A DNA stretch of 64,000 bases from Flavobacterium sp. 1 (GCF_002797935.1 NZ_PGER01000001.1:1922001-1986000); one strand, 5' to 3'; counted from the first letter of the stretch, positions 53,243 to 62,993 are shown. Notes: generated from the letters alone by a model not told the origin. Numbers and translations: made by a program.

Positions 53243-56200
53243 TTAAAAATTAAGGTTCATACCAAATTGCATACTGCCTGAGATGGGAAAAGAATTATAA
53301 TCAAGCCCATCGGCCAATTCCGGAGTAAAACCTTTGTACTTAGTAAAATATAACAGGTTGGATCCTGTAAAATAAAATCGTAATTTGCTTATCCCTATTT
53401 TTTCAGTAACTGAATCCGGCAGCGTATAACCAAGTGTTGCATTTCTCAATTTTACATAGTTCCCATTGAATACCATAATATCGATAGTTCTGTTCATGTT
53501 TACAGATCCTGCAGCCAGACGCGGCATAGCTGCTCCGGTATTATCAGGAGTCCATGAATCTAACCAGTCTGTATGCATGTTATTGTTAGGCGAAGTAAAA
53601 TCGTTATAAGAGTTATTCATCACCTTTGCCCCAAAACTTCCGGTAAAATCTAAATTAAAATCAAAATTTTTATATTCTGCATTCAAAGCAATGCTTCCTG
53701 TGAATTTAGGGAACGGATTTCCAATATTAGTCTGGTCAACCGAAGTTATCTGACCATCACCATTAGTATCTACATAAATCAAATCTCCTAATTTTGCGGC
53801 TGTATGGTAAGCTGTGTTTCCTTTGCTTACTGCATAGGCATTCCAACTGTCAATATCGGCTTGTGTGCGATAAATTCCTTGAGTTTTGTAACCATAGAAA
53901 TAATTAAAAGGCTGACCTTCCTGTATGCGGGTTTGTAAATTTGTAGAGAATGCTGTATTGGTGGTAGTAAGGCCATTCCAGTCAACAACTTCATTTTTAA
54001 AAGAACTTCCAGTGAAGCTTACTCCATATTTAAAATTATTTTTACTATCCTGCCATCCTAACATTACCTCATATCCTTTATTTTGTACTGAGCCTGCATT
54101 ACTGTATGTTGGAGCTATACCTACAGAACCTCCCTGTATAGGCAATATCATCAGTAAATCTTCTGTTTTTCGGTTAAAATAATCAAATTCAAAAGTAAGT
54201 CTCTTATCCAGTGCGCTCATTTCGATACCCAAATCAGCCTGAACATTGTTCTCCCATTTTACATTAGGATTATAATCATTTACAATACCAGCAGCAGGGT
54301 TTACCTGATTATTGAAAATCGCATGAAATTCATCGCTCTGTGTTACTAAAGCATAAGCCACGTTATTAAAAATTTTATCATTACCAGTCATCCCCCAGCT
54401 TCCTCTTATTTTTAAATTATCAAGCCAGCTTAGCTGTTTTAGGAAACTTTCTTCACTGATTCTCCAGCCTAAAGCTGCAGAAGGGAAATAACCCCATCTG
54501 TTGTTTGTACCGAATTTTGAAGAACCATCGGCACGTATTGTTGCCGTAAACAGATAACGATCCTTTAATGCATAATTAGTTCTGAACCAAAACGATGCTC
54601 TTGATGATTTTGCAGGTAAAAACGCATTTACAGTCCTGTTATTTATGCTAGCCGAATATATAGAAACATAATCCAGATTATCCACAGCATATTTTTTGCC
54701 TGTCGCTCCCAAACCACGGAACTGGGTCTCTTCTGAACTCTGGCCTACAAGCAGGTTCAGACGATGGCTCTCATTAATTTTTTTATCATAGGTTAACGTA
54801 TTGGTCCATAACCATGTATTATTAGTACTATAATTTTCAGTATAGCTGCTTGGATTATTGAATTGGAATGACGGGTTTATACTGTACTGCGGCAGAAACT
54901 GATCAAATCGCGTAAGCATCCAGTCTTCTCCAAGCGATGTCTTAAACTGAAGTCCATCTATAATGTCCCAGGCTCCCCACAAGTCCCCTACAAAACGAAG
55001 ATTATTTGTATTGGCTTCCTTATTCAATTCTAATTCCGCAACAGGATTAATGAGATCATTGTTCTGCATCGGATTCCATCCTCCTTGATCGTTTTTAGGC
55101 ATAATAAGCGGTGAACCTGAAAGAACAGAACGCACTGTTCTATAAGTCAATGCCTGACCTGTATTTGCACTGCTTACATTGAAATTATGCCCTATTTTTA
55201 TCTTGCTGCTCAGTTTGTAGTCATTATTGATCCGCAAGGTCCAACGGTTATAATCAGTATTGTTCCAAACCCCTTCCTGTCCAAAATACCCTAAGCTTAT
55301 ATTGTAGCTTACATTTTCAGTACTTCCTGAAGCAGATACCTGATGATCGCTCATCAAGCCCGCCTTGCTGATTTCATCCATCCAGTTGGTTCCTTTTCCA
55401 TACTGCGAAGGATTTTGGTAGGGCTGTGCCTGTCCGGCCGTGAGGGCAACCGTATTCATCAGCTCCGCATACTGACTTCCGTTGGCAACCTTGTAATTAT
55501 TAAGGACAAATTGACTACCGACACTTCCTGAATAGGAAATAATAGTTTTCCCCAATTTTCCTTTTTTTGTTGTAACCAAGATTACCCCATTTGCACCCCT
55601 GGAACCGTAAATAGCTGTAGCCGAAGCATCTTTCAACACACTCATTGATTCAACATCTTTAGGATTTAACCAAGATACATCATTTGTCATCATACCGTCT
55701 ACTACATAGAGCGGAGAAGAATCACTGTTGGTACCGATACCACGAATTCTAACTACAGGACTTGCACCCGGTGCTCCCGATGACACTACAGTTAAACCAC
55801 TTTTGCCTTGTAACGCTTCCGCAGCATTACCACCTCTGATGCCGTTAATCTCTTTTGCCTTCACAGTCGTAACAGAACCAGTAAGATCTTTTTTCTTCTG
55901 AGAACCATATCCTACTACAATTACTTGTTCAAGGTTCGCGGCAATGGGTACCATGGTTATATCAATTACTGATCTAGCCCCTACTTTAATTTCCTGCTTA
56001 GCCAAACCAACAAAAGAAAACACCAATACGTCATCATCAGAACTAACTTCAATCTTATAATTACCGTCAAAATCTGTAACAACAGACTTCCTCGTTCCTT
56101 TCACAACAATAGTAACACCAGCAATCCCATTATTATTTTCAGAAGAAATCACCTTTCCTGTAACAATTTTTTCTTGTCCTGCAACCATTCTGACCTCTAT

Positions 56201-56332
56201 ACTAGGTTCAACAGTATTTTCTTTGGCCTGCAACAAGTTTGTAGACACCAGTGCCATGGATAACACAATTAGACCCCATTTTTTACTGAGTAAATTAGGA
56301 ATCTGGTACTTTTTTCTCATTTTTTCAATCAT
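53243..56332 (-). CDS. SusC/RagA family TonB-dependent transporter, second pair
   Basis: 1029 residues: N-terminal signal region (WGLIVLSMALVSTNLLQA), carboxypeptidase-regulatory-like domain (VTGKVISSENNNGIAGVTIV, about 58-130), VIVVGYGSQKKKDLTGSV, plug domain with GAPGASPVVRIRGIGTNS, and a barrel ending MQFGMNLNF. It lies between its SusD gene (22 bp downstream) and a hybrid two-component sensor gene upstream, the common layout for sensor-controlled SusCD pairs. No enzyme gene is attached to this pair, so it may serve the enzymes of the neighbouring arms. Confidence 0.96.
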   Translation of the reverse strand: MIEKMRKKYQIPNLLSKKWGLIVLSMALVSTNLLQAKENTVEPSIEVRMVAGQEKIVTGKVISSENNNGIAGVTIVVKGTRKSVVTDFDGNYKIEVSSDDDVLVFSFVGLAKQEIKVGARSVIDITMVPIAANLEQVIVVGYGSQKKKDLTGSVTTVKAKEINGIRGGNAAEALQGKSGLTVVSSGAPGASPVVRIRGIGTNSDSSPLYVVDGMMTNDVSWLNPKDVESMSVLKDASATAIYGSRGANGVILVTTKKGKLGKTIISYSGSVGSQFVLNNYKVANGSQYAELMNTVALTAGQAQPYQNPSQYGKGTNWMDEISKAGLMSDHQVSASGSTENVSYNISLGYFGQEGVWNNTDYNRWTLRINNDYKLSSKIKIGHNFNVSSANTGQALTYRTVRSVLSGSPLIMPKNDQGGWNPMQNNDLINPVAELELNKEANTNNLRFVGDLWGAWDIIDGLQFKTSLGEDWMLTRFDQFLPQYSINPSFQFNNPSSYTENYSTNNTWLWTNTLTYDKKINESHRLNLLVGQSSEETQFRGLGATGKKYAVDNLDYVSIYSASINNRTVNAFLPAKSSRASFWFRTNYALKDRYLFTATIRADGSSKFGTNNRWGYFPSAALGWRISEESFLKQLSWLDNLKIRGSWGMTGNDKIFNNVAYALVTQSDEFHAIFNNQVNPAAGIVNDYNPNVKWENNVQADLGIEMSALDKRLTFEFDYFNRKTEDLLMILPIQGGSVGIAPTYSNAGSVQNKGYEVMLGWQDSKNNFKYGVSFTGSSFKNEVVDWNGLTTTNTAFSTNLQTRIQEGQPFNYFYGYKTQGIYRTQADIDSWNAYAVSKGNTAYHTAAKLGDLIYVDTNGDGQITSVDQTNIGNPFPKFTGSIALNAEYKNFDFNLDFTGSFGAKVMNNSYNDFTSPNNNMHTDWLDSWTPDNTGAAMPRLAAGSVNMNRTIDIMVFNGNYVKLRNATLGYTLPDSVTEKIGISKLRFYFTGSNLLYFTKYKGFTPELADGLDYNSFPISGSMQFGMNLNF

Positions 56333-56928
56333 ATTTAAGGTTAATTAAGGGTTAATTAGTCATTTAAAGTTTAACTTAAACAATTAATTTTTTAAATAAA
56401 TCATTTAGATTCTTGCAATTATGGGTTATTATTAAACTGACTTCTCCTTTTGGTATATAGCTATCGATAATCTATCAGAAACTGCTATGCAAAAAACTAT
56501 AAACTAACCAAGATTTGTATTTTGAGTTCCAAACCCCACCTCTAAAAAAATTAAAATCCAGCACGTTTAAGCTTTTCTATAACTATGAATACCGATATCC
56601 ATAAACTTATTGATAGTTCAATATATAAACCTTAAGATTAATAATTTATTGATTTATCAACATATCAAAATTACCCAAAACAGCTTAATCAAAAGATAAA
56701 TTATAATTCATTCTACATAAATTATCGTTCATTTTTGATAATAAATAAAAAAAATAACACATTTTTTATTTATAACACATTTTTAAACAAAAAATATTAT
56801 CAAATAAAAAACCAAAGACTATCCCATAAATTAACACAAAGAGGGTAGTATGAATTCTGTTCCTGCTAATATTTTGATTATGTAAAAGAAGCTTAAATGG
56901 ATTTATATTCTAAAATTAAGAAGAGAAC
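56333..56928. other. AT-rich upstream region of the second susCD pair
   Basis: About 600 bases without a gene; it should hold the promoter and sensor-regulator site for susC. I could not find a convincing TAnnTTTG box or repeat pair by eye. TTAATTAAGG-GTTAATTAG near 56340 is a short AT-rich direct repeat only. Confidence 0.4.
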
Positions 56929-57000
56929 AAGCCGTTGGGAATCATCATTAAGAAAACAGTCCGAAGTTTATTCTTTTTTAAAGAATAAACTTCGGACTGC
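56929..57000 (-). terminator. Repeat-type terminator copy B, after the hybrid sensor gene
   Basis: A perfect 20-bp stem, 56957-56976 with 56980-56999, and a 3-base loop; on the - strand it is followed by TTTTCTTAATGATGATTCCC. It lies 52 bases after the sensor stop codon. It shares hairpin, T-rich tail and downstream AATGATkATyCCC to GGCTT with copy A at 51588-51663. Confidence 0.8.
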
Positions 57001-57051
57001 CAAAAATTAAACATTAATTATCCTCTATCAAATAAGAAAGACAATTAGAAA

Positions 57052-60000
57052 TTATTGATCCTGTTTTTGTTCAACATACTGGGTAGGTGTTAAACCAAAA
57101 AGCTCTTTAAAGGTTTTGGTAAAATAAGCAGAAGAATTAAAACCACACATGTGAGTCAGTTCCTTGATAGAATACTGTTTACTCAATAATAATTCTGAAG
57201 CATATTTTAATCGGATAGTCCGAATAAAATTACTTGGATTTTGTCCCGTAATAGAACTGATTTTTCTATAAAATTGCGACCTTCCCAATCCCAATTCTTT
57301 TATGATGTCCTCTAATGCAAAATCAGGATCAGAGATATTGTCTAAAACAATTTTTGTGGTTTTGTCCAAAAACATTTCATCAATGGTGTTGGTGGCAATT
57401 TCACTGGAAGGCAATATTCTGCCAATAGAAGCAAAACGTTCTTTGGCCCTTTTTCTTGCCTCAAGCAGATTTTTGATCCGCGCTTTTAAAACATTTATGT
57501 TAAATGGTTTTGACAAATATTCATCAGCTCCAGTATCATAACCTTCAATTCGGTCTTCTTCAAGACTTCTTGCGGTTAATAATACAACAGGAATATGGCT
57601 TGTTTCTATATCATTTTTAACCTGCCTGCATAATTCAAAACCATCCATCTCAGGCATCATCACATCGCTAATTACTATATCGGGATAATGTTTTTTAATT
57701 ACTTCCAATCCAATAAGTCCATTAGCGGCTTCCTTAACTTGAAATTGGTTACTCAATTCATTCTTTAGATGATTACGCAATTCCTTGTTATCCTCGACAA
57801 TGAGAACCACTGGACGGTTTCCTTTGTCTATATCTGACAAAACCACATCTTCAGTTTCATTCGATATGGCAATTTCATACTCAGCAGATGTTATGGAGTT
57901 CTTATCTACTTGATAAGTGCTGGCTTGATAAAAATTAGCAGATTGTTTCTTCTCAACCGGCAAATCCACAGGTAATCTTACTATAAAGGTAGTCCCTGCC
58001 TGATATTGACTTTCCACTAAAATTTCTCCTTTGTGTAACTCAACCAAACTTTTGATAAAATTCAATCCAATTCCAGTTCCGGTATTGGAGCTGTCAGGAT
58101 GAAAAAATCGTTGAAACACTTCTTTCATCTCTTCTTTTTTAAAACCTATTCCGGTATCAGAAACACGAATTTCAACCTCCCTTTCCAATTTTGATTTTCT
58201 GAAAAACCACAATATAGTCTTCGTTTTCTTTCTATTCAATTCCAAAATCGACAATTTTATGCTGCCTTCTTTTTCCGTAAATTTAACTGCATTTGACAAT
58301 AGATTGGTTAGAATTTTTTCGATTTTATCCGGATCGAACATCCCGAAAATTTCTTTTTTAGGAGCATCAAACACAAACCGAATACCTTTTGCCTTGGCTA
58401 AATCTTCAAACAACAAAAAAACGTCTTTACTGAACTTCACGATATTTATATTGGTAATTTCCAACGGCGTTTTTCCAAGATCCATTTTCCGTAAATCAAG
58501 AAGCTGATTAACAAGATGCAGCAAACGCCTACTGCTTCTTTGTATAATTAAAGCTGATTTTTTGACTTCCTCGGGATCATTGTAATCAGAAAGAATTTTA
58601 TCAACTGGATTTAAAATTAATGTAAGCGGTGTTCTAAACTCATGAGAAACATTGATAAAAAAGTTTAATTTCATTTGATCTAATTCCTGCTCTTTGTCTT
58701 CCCTTACCTTTTTAGTGTAATAATACACAGAGAACCAAAGTGCCGAAAAAATCACCAGTACATAAATGCAATAAGCCCACCAAGTCTTCCATGGTGGCGA
58801 CAACACTTCAACCCGAATTGTGGTTTTTCTTGCCTGCTCCCACTGGCCGTCTACTGAGGCTATTACTTCAAATGTATAAGTACCCGGCTCTAAATTAGAA
58901 TAGTTAGCCACCCTGACATTACCGGCATTAATGAAGTTTTCATCCAACCCATTCATCTTGTAGGCATATTTAACGCGTTCCGGATTTTGATAATTTAGCG
59001 CGACAAAACCAAAAGAAATATATCCCTCGTTATAATGAAGTTCAATTTCTTTCGTAATACTTACCGATTCTTTTAACAGTATCCTTCCCTTGATGGTATC
59101 ACCTGGATTTATCCTTTTATTGAACAGTCTAATTTCTGTAATGACAGGACTTACTACATTTGATTTTAAAGAAATACTATTTGGATTAAAAATATTAAAA
59201 CCATTTATACCACCCACAATAATGCGCCCGTCATGGGTCTTGTCGATAGACTTGCTTTGAAATTCCGCTCCCTGTAACCCATCATGCACATTAAAATTTT
59301 TAAACGCCCTCGTTCTCGGATTAAGTAGCGACAAACCGCCTTTGGTTGTAATCCATAAATTCCGGTTATTGTCTTCTTGGATACCCACGACTAAATTATT
59401 TGGCAGTCCATTCAAGGAAGAATAGGAATTTTTTAAATTCAAATTGGAATCAAGTTCATACAATCCCATATCGGTTCCAACCCAAATATTTCGCTTATAA
59501 TCCTCGATTATATGATTAACGCGGTTCCCTAGAATGTTTTTTATTTTAATTTCCGTGAATGGCATTTTTTCAGGTATCCGTCCTTTAAGTTTGGCCAACT
59601 CCGTATAACATAATCCCTGTGCAGTACCTGTGAATAGTCTGTTTTTTGAATCAATAAAAAGTGAAAAGACAAAATTGCTTATGATGCTTTTTGGATCTTC
59701 CGGAATATTCTTGTATTGGTAAAATTTTTCAGTAACGGGATCAAATAAATTTAAGCCTGCCGTTGATGTTCCCAACCATAATCTGTTTTGGGAATCCTTT
59801 TCGGCATACCAGACTGTATTCTGTCCTATTGAAAAAGGATTATTTCGATTGTATTGATACGATTTAGCTATTCCTTTATCGGTTTCAAACTTGTTCAAGC
59901 CGCCATCCCACGTACATACCCAAAGAATATTATTACTGCCCTCCAACAGATATGTAATCTTATCAGAACTCAAGGAATTTGGATCCCCAGACTTTGCCAT

Positions 60001-61224
60001 GAAATGTTTAAATGTACCTTTCTTTTCATCAAAAAGATTCAAGCCTCCTCCATCAGTGCCAATCCAAATTCTCTTTTTGCCGTCCTCCAAAACAGATTGT
60101 GCAGTTTTAGCACTCAAACCTTCATTGCTTTCCGGTTTATAAAAATAATGCCCGAATGAGGATTTAGATATTGCCAATTTGCTAACCCCACTGTTGTATG
60201 AAGCGATCCAATAAATCCCATTTTTATCCTCCAAAACTTTCGAAGGCTGGTTGTTTGATAATGAAAAAGGATTATTTGGATTATGTATCAAGTGTTGCAG
60301 TAAACCTTTCTTTTTATCCATTAAAAATATCCCATCCCCATCTGTAGAAATCCAGACAATACCTTTTTTGTCTTGATAAAGATGAAAAATTGGAACACTT
60401 TTCTTTAAAGGAGATACATCCTTAAAAGTCCCTTTATGTATGTCAAACAAAAACAAATGAGACAAATCATTTCCAATCCAAAAATTACCATCTTTGTCTA
60501 TTAAAATTTGTTTTGGCAAATGATTCAAATATTGACTCCCTTTGAAATCAATCGGAAATCTTGTAAAATTATCTGTATCGGGATTATATCTATGCAGATG
60601 ATTTGCCTTGGTTACGAGCCAGATATTTCTTTTTTCATCCTCGACAACACTTGTAACATCATTGTTATCTATTGATTGTAAATCCTTTGGATTAAAATTA
60701 TAATAATCAAACTTAATCCTATCATAAGAACCACCTTCAATCTGGTCTAACAAGAGTTTGGTAACTCCGTTTTTGGTAGCTACCCAAAGGGTATTATCAA
60801 TTTTATGGTACAAAAGTCCGTTGATTTCCTCTCGAAAATCCGCCTCCTTTTTCTTTTTTTGATATAGATCAATCTTATGAAATTTTTCAGTATTTCTGTC
60901 AAAAACATTTAATCCATTGCTAGTCCCAACCCATAAACGTCCTTGACTATCTTCTTTTATCACAGTAATTCTATTGTTACTGATAGAATTAGAGTCATCA
61001 AGAATATTACGATAAATTTCAAAATCGTATCCATTGTACTTATTAAGACCGTCAATCGTTCCAAACCATAAAAACCCTTCATGATCCTGAAAAATATCAA
61101 CCGAAGTACTGCTCGAAAGCCCTTTTGAAGTATCCAAGTTTTCAAACTTCAAATTAGAGTATTGTGCCTGTGAAAAATAGGTAATCAAGAAAAACAACCA
61201 CCCTATTATTTTTTTGCTATTCAT
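57052..61224 (-). CDS. Hybrid two-component system sensor-regulator (HTCS)
   Basis: 1390 residues from MNSKKIIGWLFF (alternative ATG at 61239), signal peptide ending YFSQAQ. The periplasmic part (about 25-770) holds two seven-bladed propellers built from DHEGFLWFGTIDGLNKYNG-type repeats, closed by a Y_Y_Y domain (YSNLEPGTYTFEV). One membrane helix (WAYCIYVLVIFSALWFSVYY) follows, then HisKA with His861 in VSHEFRTPLTLI, an ATPase domain (NLLSNAVKFT, GTGIGLNF), a receiver with Asp1187 in ISDVMMPEMDGF, and an AraC-type DNA-binding domain (LGLGRSQFYRKI, CGFNSSAYFTKTFKE). All phosphorelay residues are present. It senses an oligosaccharide in the periplasm and should activate the adjacent susCD pair and perhaps further PUL genes. 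Confidence 0.96.
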   Translation of the reverse strand: MNSKKIIGWLFFLITYFSQAQYSNLKFENLDTSKGLSSSTSVDIFQDHEGFLWFGTIDGLNKYNGYDFEIYRNILDDSNSISNNRITVIKEDSQGRLWVGTSNGLNVFDRNTEKFHKIDLYQKKKKEADFREEINGLLYHKIDNTLWVATKNGVTKLLLDQIEGGSYDRIKFDYYNFNPKDLQSIDNNDVTSVVEDEKRNIWLVTKANHLHRYNPDTDNFTRFPIDFKGSQYLNHLPKQILIDKDGNFWIGNDLSHLFLFDIHKGTFKDVSPLKKSVPIFHLYQDKKGIVWISTDGDGIFLMDKKKGLLQHLIHNPNNPFSLSNNQPSKVLEDKNGIYWIASYNSGVSKLAISKSSFGHYFYKPESNEGLSAKTAQSVLEDGKKRIWIGTDGGGLNLFDEKKGTFKHFMAKSGDPNSLSSDKITYLLEGSNNILWVCTWDGGLNKFETDKGIAKSYQYNRNNPFSIGQNTVWYAEKDSQNRLWLGTSTAGLNLFDPVTEKFYQYKNIPEDPKSIISNFVFSLFIDSKNRLFTGTAQGLCYTELAKLKGRIPEKMPFTEIKIKNILGNRVNHIIEDYKRNIWVGTDMGLYELDSNLNLKNSYSSLNGLPNNLVVGIQEDNNRNLWITTKGGLSLLNPRTRAFKNFNVHDGLQGAEFQSKSIDKTHDGRIIVGGINGFNIFNPNSISLKSNVVSPVITEIRLFNKRINPGDTIKGRILLKESVSITKEIELHYNEGYISFGFVALNYQNPERVKYAYKMNGLDENFINAGNVRVANYSNLEPGTYTFEVIASVDGQWEQARKTTIRVEVLSPPWKTWWAYCIYVLVIFSALWFSVYYYTKKVREDKEQELDQMKLNFFINVSHEFRTPLTLILNPVDKILSDYNDPEEVKKSALIIQRSSRRLLHLVNQLLDLRKMDLGKTPLEITNINIVKFSKDVFLLFEDLAKAKGIRFVFDAPKKEIFGMFDPDKIEKILTNLLSNAVKFTEKEGSIKLSILELNRKKTKTILWFFRKSKLEREVEIRVSDTGIGFKKEEMKEVFQRFFHPDSSNTGTGIGLNFIKSLVELHKGEILVESQYQAGTTFIVRLPVDLPVEKKQSANFYQASTYQVDKNSITSAEYEIAISNETEDVVLSDIDKGNRPVVLIVEDNKELRNHLKNELSNQFQVKEAANGLIGLEVIKKHYPDIVISDVMMPEMDGFELCRQVKNDIETSHIPVVLLTARSLEEDRIEGYDTGADEYLSKPFNINVLKARIKNLLEARKRAKERFASIGRILPSSEIATNTIDEMFLDKTTKIVLDNISDPDFALEDIIKELGLGRSQFYRKISSITGQNPSNFIRTIRLKYASELLLSKQYSIKELTHMCGFNSSAYFTKTFKELFGLTPTQYVEQKQDQ

Positions 61225-61276
61225 AGCATTTCTTGTCAATATGTTACAATTTAATTTAAATTTTTATCAAAGTCTT

Positions 61277-61284
61277 CAAAAATA
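61277..61284 (-). promoter_or_regulatory. Possible -7 box for the hybrid sensor gene
   Basis: TATTTTTG on the - strand fits TAnnTTTG and lies 53 bases before the preferred start. No clear -33 TTG is found at the usual distance, so support is weak. Confidence 0.3.
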
Positions 61285-61446
61285 AGGAATAAAAAAAGAT
61301 ATATATAAATCATAATCTATAATTCTGCCTTATTAATTCAACTCTTTTTAGGATTCAAGTAAAAAAGAAGTAAAAACTTTCATTATTATTAAATTCTTTA
61401 AATTAAATCCTCTTTCTGACAAACAGTATCATTCTAAATCAATCAT

Positions 61447-61480
61447 AAAAAAACCTCGAAATCAAATGACTTTGAGGTTT
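61447..61480 (-). terminator. Intrinsic terminator downstream of the HxlR gene
   Basis: AAACCTC (61451-61457) pairs with GAGGTTT (61474-61480), with extra pairs inside. On the - strand the stem is followed by seven T in all (counting the stem end). It would end transcripts coming from the HxlR regulator. Confidence 0.6.
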
Positions 61481-61769
61481 GTGATTTTTGGCAGCGATAA
61501 GTAGTTCGGGGCACCATTAATCTTTAACAAATAATGACATGTATATTTCAAAAATATTTATTTGATTTTAATTCAAATCTCAATCCATGTGAAGGTGTAT
61601 CCATCAATAAAAAAAGCAATTATTTTTTCGAACTAAAAAGATTATCGAAATCAATGACTTTGAAAGCTTTAAATTTAATGGTGATGCTTACGAACCATTT
61701 TATAGCTGTTAAATGAAAGATATAAGGATTTTTATCTTGCATTAATTAAATCATTTTACATATTAAAAA
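61481..61769. other. Gap between the sensor terminator and HxlR gene
   Basis: Contains a 60-codon open frame (61534-61716, +) with no recognisable feature and no promoter, and the unusual GC-rich string GTTCGGGGCACCA at about 61504. Nothing here is supported as a gene. Confidence 0.4.
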
Positions 61770-62120
61770 TCAAACAGTATCGAAAACTTTTTTTCGATGA
61801 TTCACTCCCCAGTCTTTTAGTGAATAAATAACTGGGGTTAGAGTATCAGCATATTCTTCTACCCTATAAGAAATCTTTACAGGATAATCTCCTATTACTA
61901 CACGCTTAATCAATTTATGCTGCTCTAAATCTTTTAATTCTTTTGCCAGTACCTTTGGTGTAATGCCTGGAATACTCTCCTGTATATCCGTAAACCTATC
62001 ATTTCCAACTCCGATTGAAATTATGATAGGCAACTTCCATTTTCCGCTTATCACATCTAGTGCATCCCTAACTGGTTTTATTGTATCGAGGCAATCACAA
62101 TGTATTTTCTTCTGTGCCAT
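61770..62120 (-). CDS. HxlR family winged-helix transcriptional regulator
   Basis: 116 residues, the usual HxlR size. The N-terminal Cys motif KKIHCDCLDTIKPV is followed by VISGKWKLPIIISI, FTDIQESIPGITPKVLAKELKDLEQ (recognition helix; shown in part) and the wing VIGDYPVKISYRVEEYADTLTPV. HxlR regulators often sense quinones, aldehydes or redox stress and control a divergent oxidoreductase gene. Here the divergent gene is an F420-reductase-like NADP oxidoreductase, and an 8-bp dyad lies between them. The Cys pair in the N-terminus may be the sensor. Confidence 0.95.
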   Translation of the reverse strand: MAQKKIHCDCLDTIKPVRDALDVISGKWKLPIIISIGVGNDRFTDIQESIPGITPKVLAKELKDLEQHKLIKRVVIGDYPVKISYRVEEYADTLTPVIYSLKDWGVNHRKKVFDTV

Positions 62121-62140
62121 AGTTTTACAATTTAATATTT

Positions 62141-62160
62141 TACTTTCCTACGGGAAAGTA
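62141..62160. promoter_or_regulatory. Probable HxlR operator
   Basis: TACTTTCC (62141-62148) and GGAAAGTA (62153-62160) are a perfect 8-bp inverted repeat with a 4-base spacer. A further half-site GAAAGTAA occurs at 62171. It lies in the 117-bp gap between the divergent hxlR-type gene and the oxidoreductase. Confidence 0.65.
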
Positions 62161-62185
62161 CTATACAAAAGAAAGTAATATTTTT

Positions 62186-62193
62186 TAATTTTG
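62186..62193 (+). promoter_or_regulatory. Probable -7 box of the NADP oxidoreductase gene
   Basis: TAATTTTG matches TAnnTTTG and lies 44 bases before the start codon, just downstream of the dyad at 62141-62160, which would overlap its -33 zone. This fits repression or activation by the HxlR protein. Confidence 0.45.
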
Positions 62194-62237
62194 CAAAGAA
62201 TACTTTTAAATAAAAATAAATCATAAATATCAATAAT

Positions 62238-62993
62238 ATGAAAATAGGAATAATAGGTACCGGTGCAATCGGCGGTACGATCGCAAAAAAGATGGCTGTA
62301 GCTGGTCACAATGTGAAAGTGAATAATTCAGGCGATGTTGCTAAATTAAATGCTCGCGCTGAAGAATTAGGTGTATTAGCTTCAACTCTAAAGGATGTTG
62401 TAAAAGACGTAGATGTCATAATTTTATCAGTGCCGACGATAGCAATCCCAACTATACCCAAAGATTTGTTAGCAAACGTTCCGGAAAATGTAATTGTGGT
62501 TGACACTTCGAATTATTATCCATTCCGCGATGCCGATATTGAAGAGATAAAAAACGGAAAAGTGGAAAGTGTTTGGATCTCTGAACAATTGGGAAGACCC
62601 GTAATAAAGGCATTCAACAATTTATTGGCAGAAACACTTGAAAATGGCGGAAAAGAACCCGGTGCTGAAGACAGAATTGCAATGGCTGTAGCTGGTGATG
62701 ATGCAGAGGCAAAAAAAGTAATTGCCGGATTAATTAATGATGCTGGTTATGATGTGGTTGACTCTGGGGATCTTTCCGAATCTTGGAGACACCAACCAGG
62801 CACACCTGCTTACTGTACAGAACTTAACGCAGAAGAACTAAAACAGGCACTTGCAGATGGCATAAAAGAAGATGCCCCTTCTATAAGAGATAAAGCAATT
62901 GCTGGTCTTTCATCTCTCCCATCATATCCGTCTCATCCCGATGTAGTTAAATTCAATAGAGCATTGTTTCAAAAAAATCCTAAATCTGTTTAA
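62238..62993 (+). CDS. NADPH-dependent F420-reductase-like oxidoreductase (NAD(P)-binding)
   Basis: 251 residues. A Rossmann fold opens with IGIIGTGAIGGTIAKKMAVAGH, with the nucleotide-binding GTGAIGG loop, and continues with VKVNNSGD, DVIILSVPTIAIP and VIVVDTSNYYPFRD. The C-terminal part includes VIKAFNNLLAETL and AMAVAGDDAEAKKVIAGLI. This is the NADP oxidoreductase, coenzyme F420-dependent family; flavobacteria do not make F420, so the natural partner is unknown and it may reduce a carbonyl or quinone. Divergent from the HxlR gene and followed by a short-chain dehydrogenase 254 bp later. Confidence 0.92.
   Translation: MKIGIIGTGAIGGTIAKKMAVAGHNVKVNNSGDVAKLNARAEELGVLASTLKDVVKDVDVIILSVPTIAIPTIPKDLLANVPENVIVVDTSNYYPFRDADIEEIKNGKVESVWISEQLGRPVIKAFNNLLAETLENGGKEPGAEDRIAMAVAGDDAEAKKVIAGLINDAGYDVVDSGDLSESWRHQPGTPAYCTELNAEELKQALADGIKEDAPSIRDKAIAGLSSLPSYPSHPDVVKFNRALFQKNPKSV

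Noticed and set aside
61490..61515. tRNA-3'-end-like string GTTCGGGGCACCA, possible attachment site
   Set aside because: No cloverleaf can be built upstream, no integrase is in the window, and no second copy was seen.
61534..61716. 60-codon open frame as a small protein gene
   Set aside because: No recognisable features and no promoter; it lies in a terminator-bounded gap.
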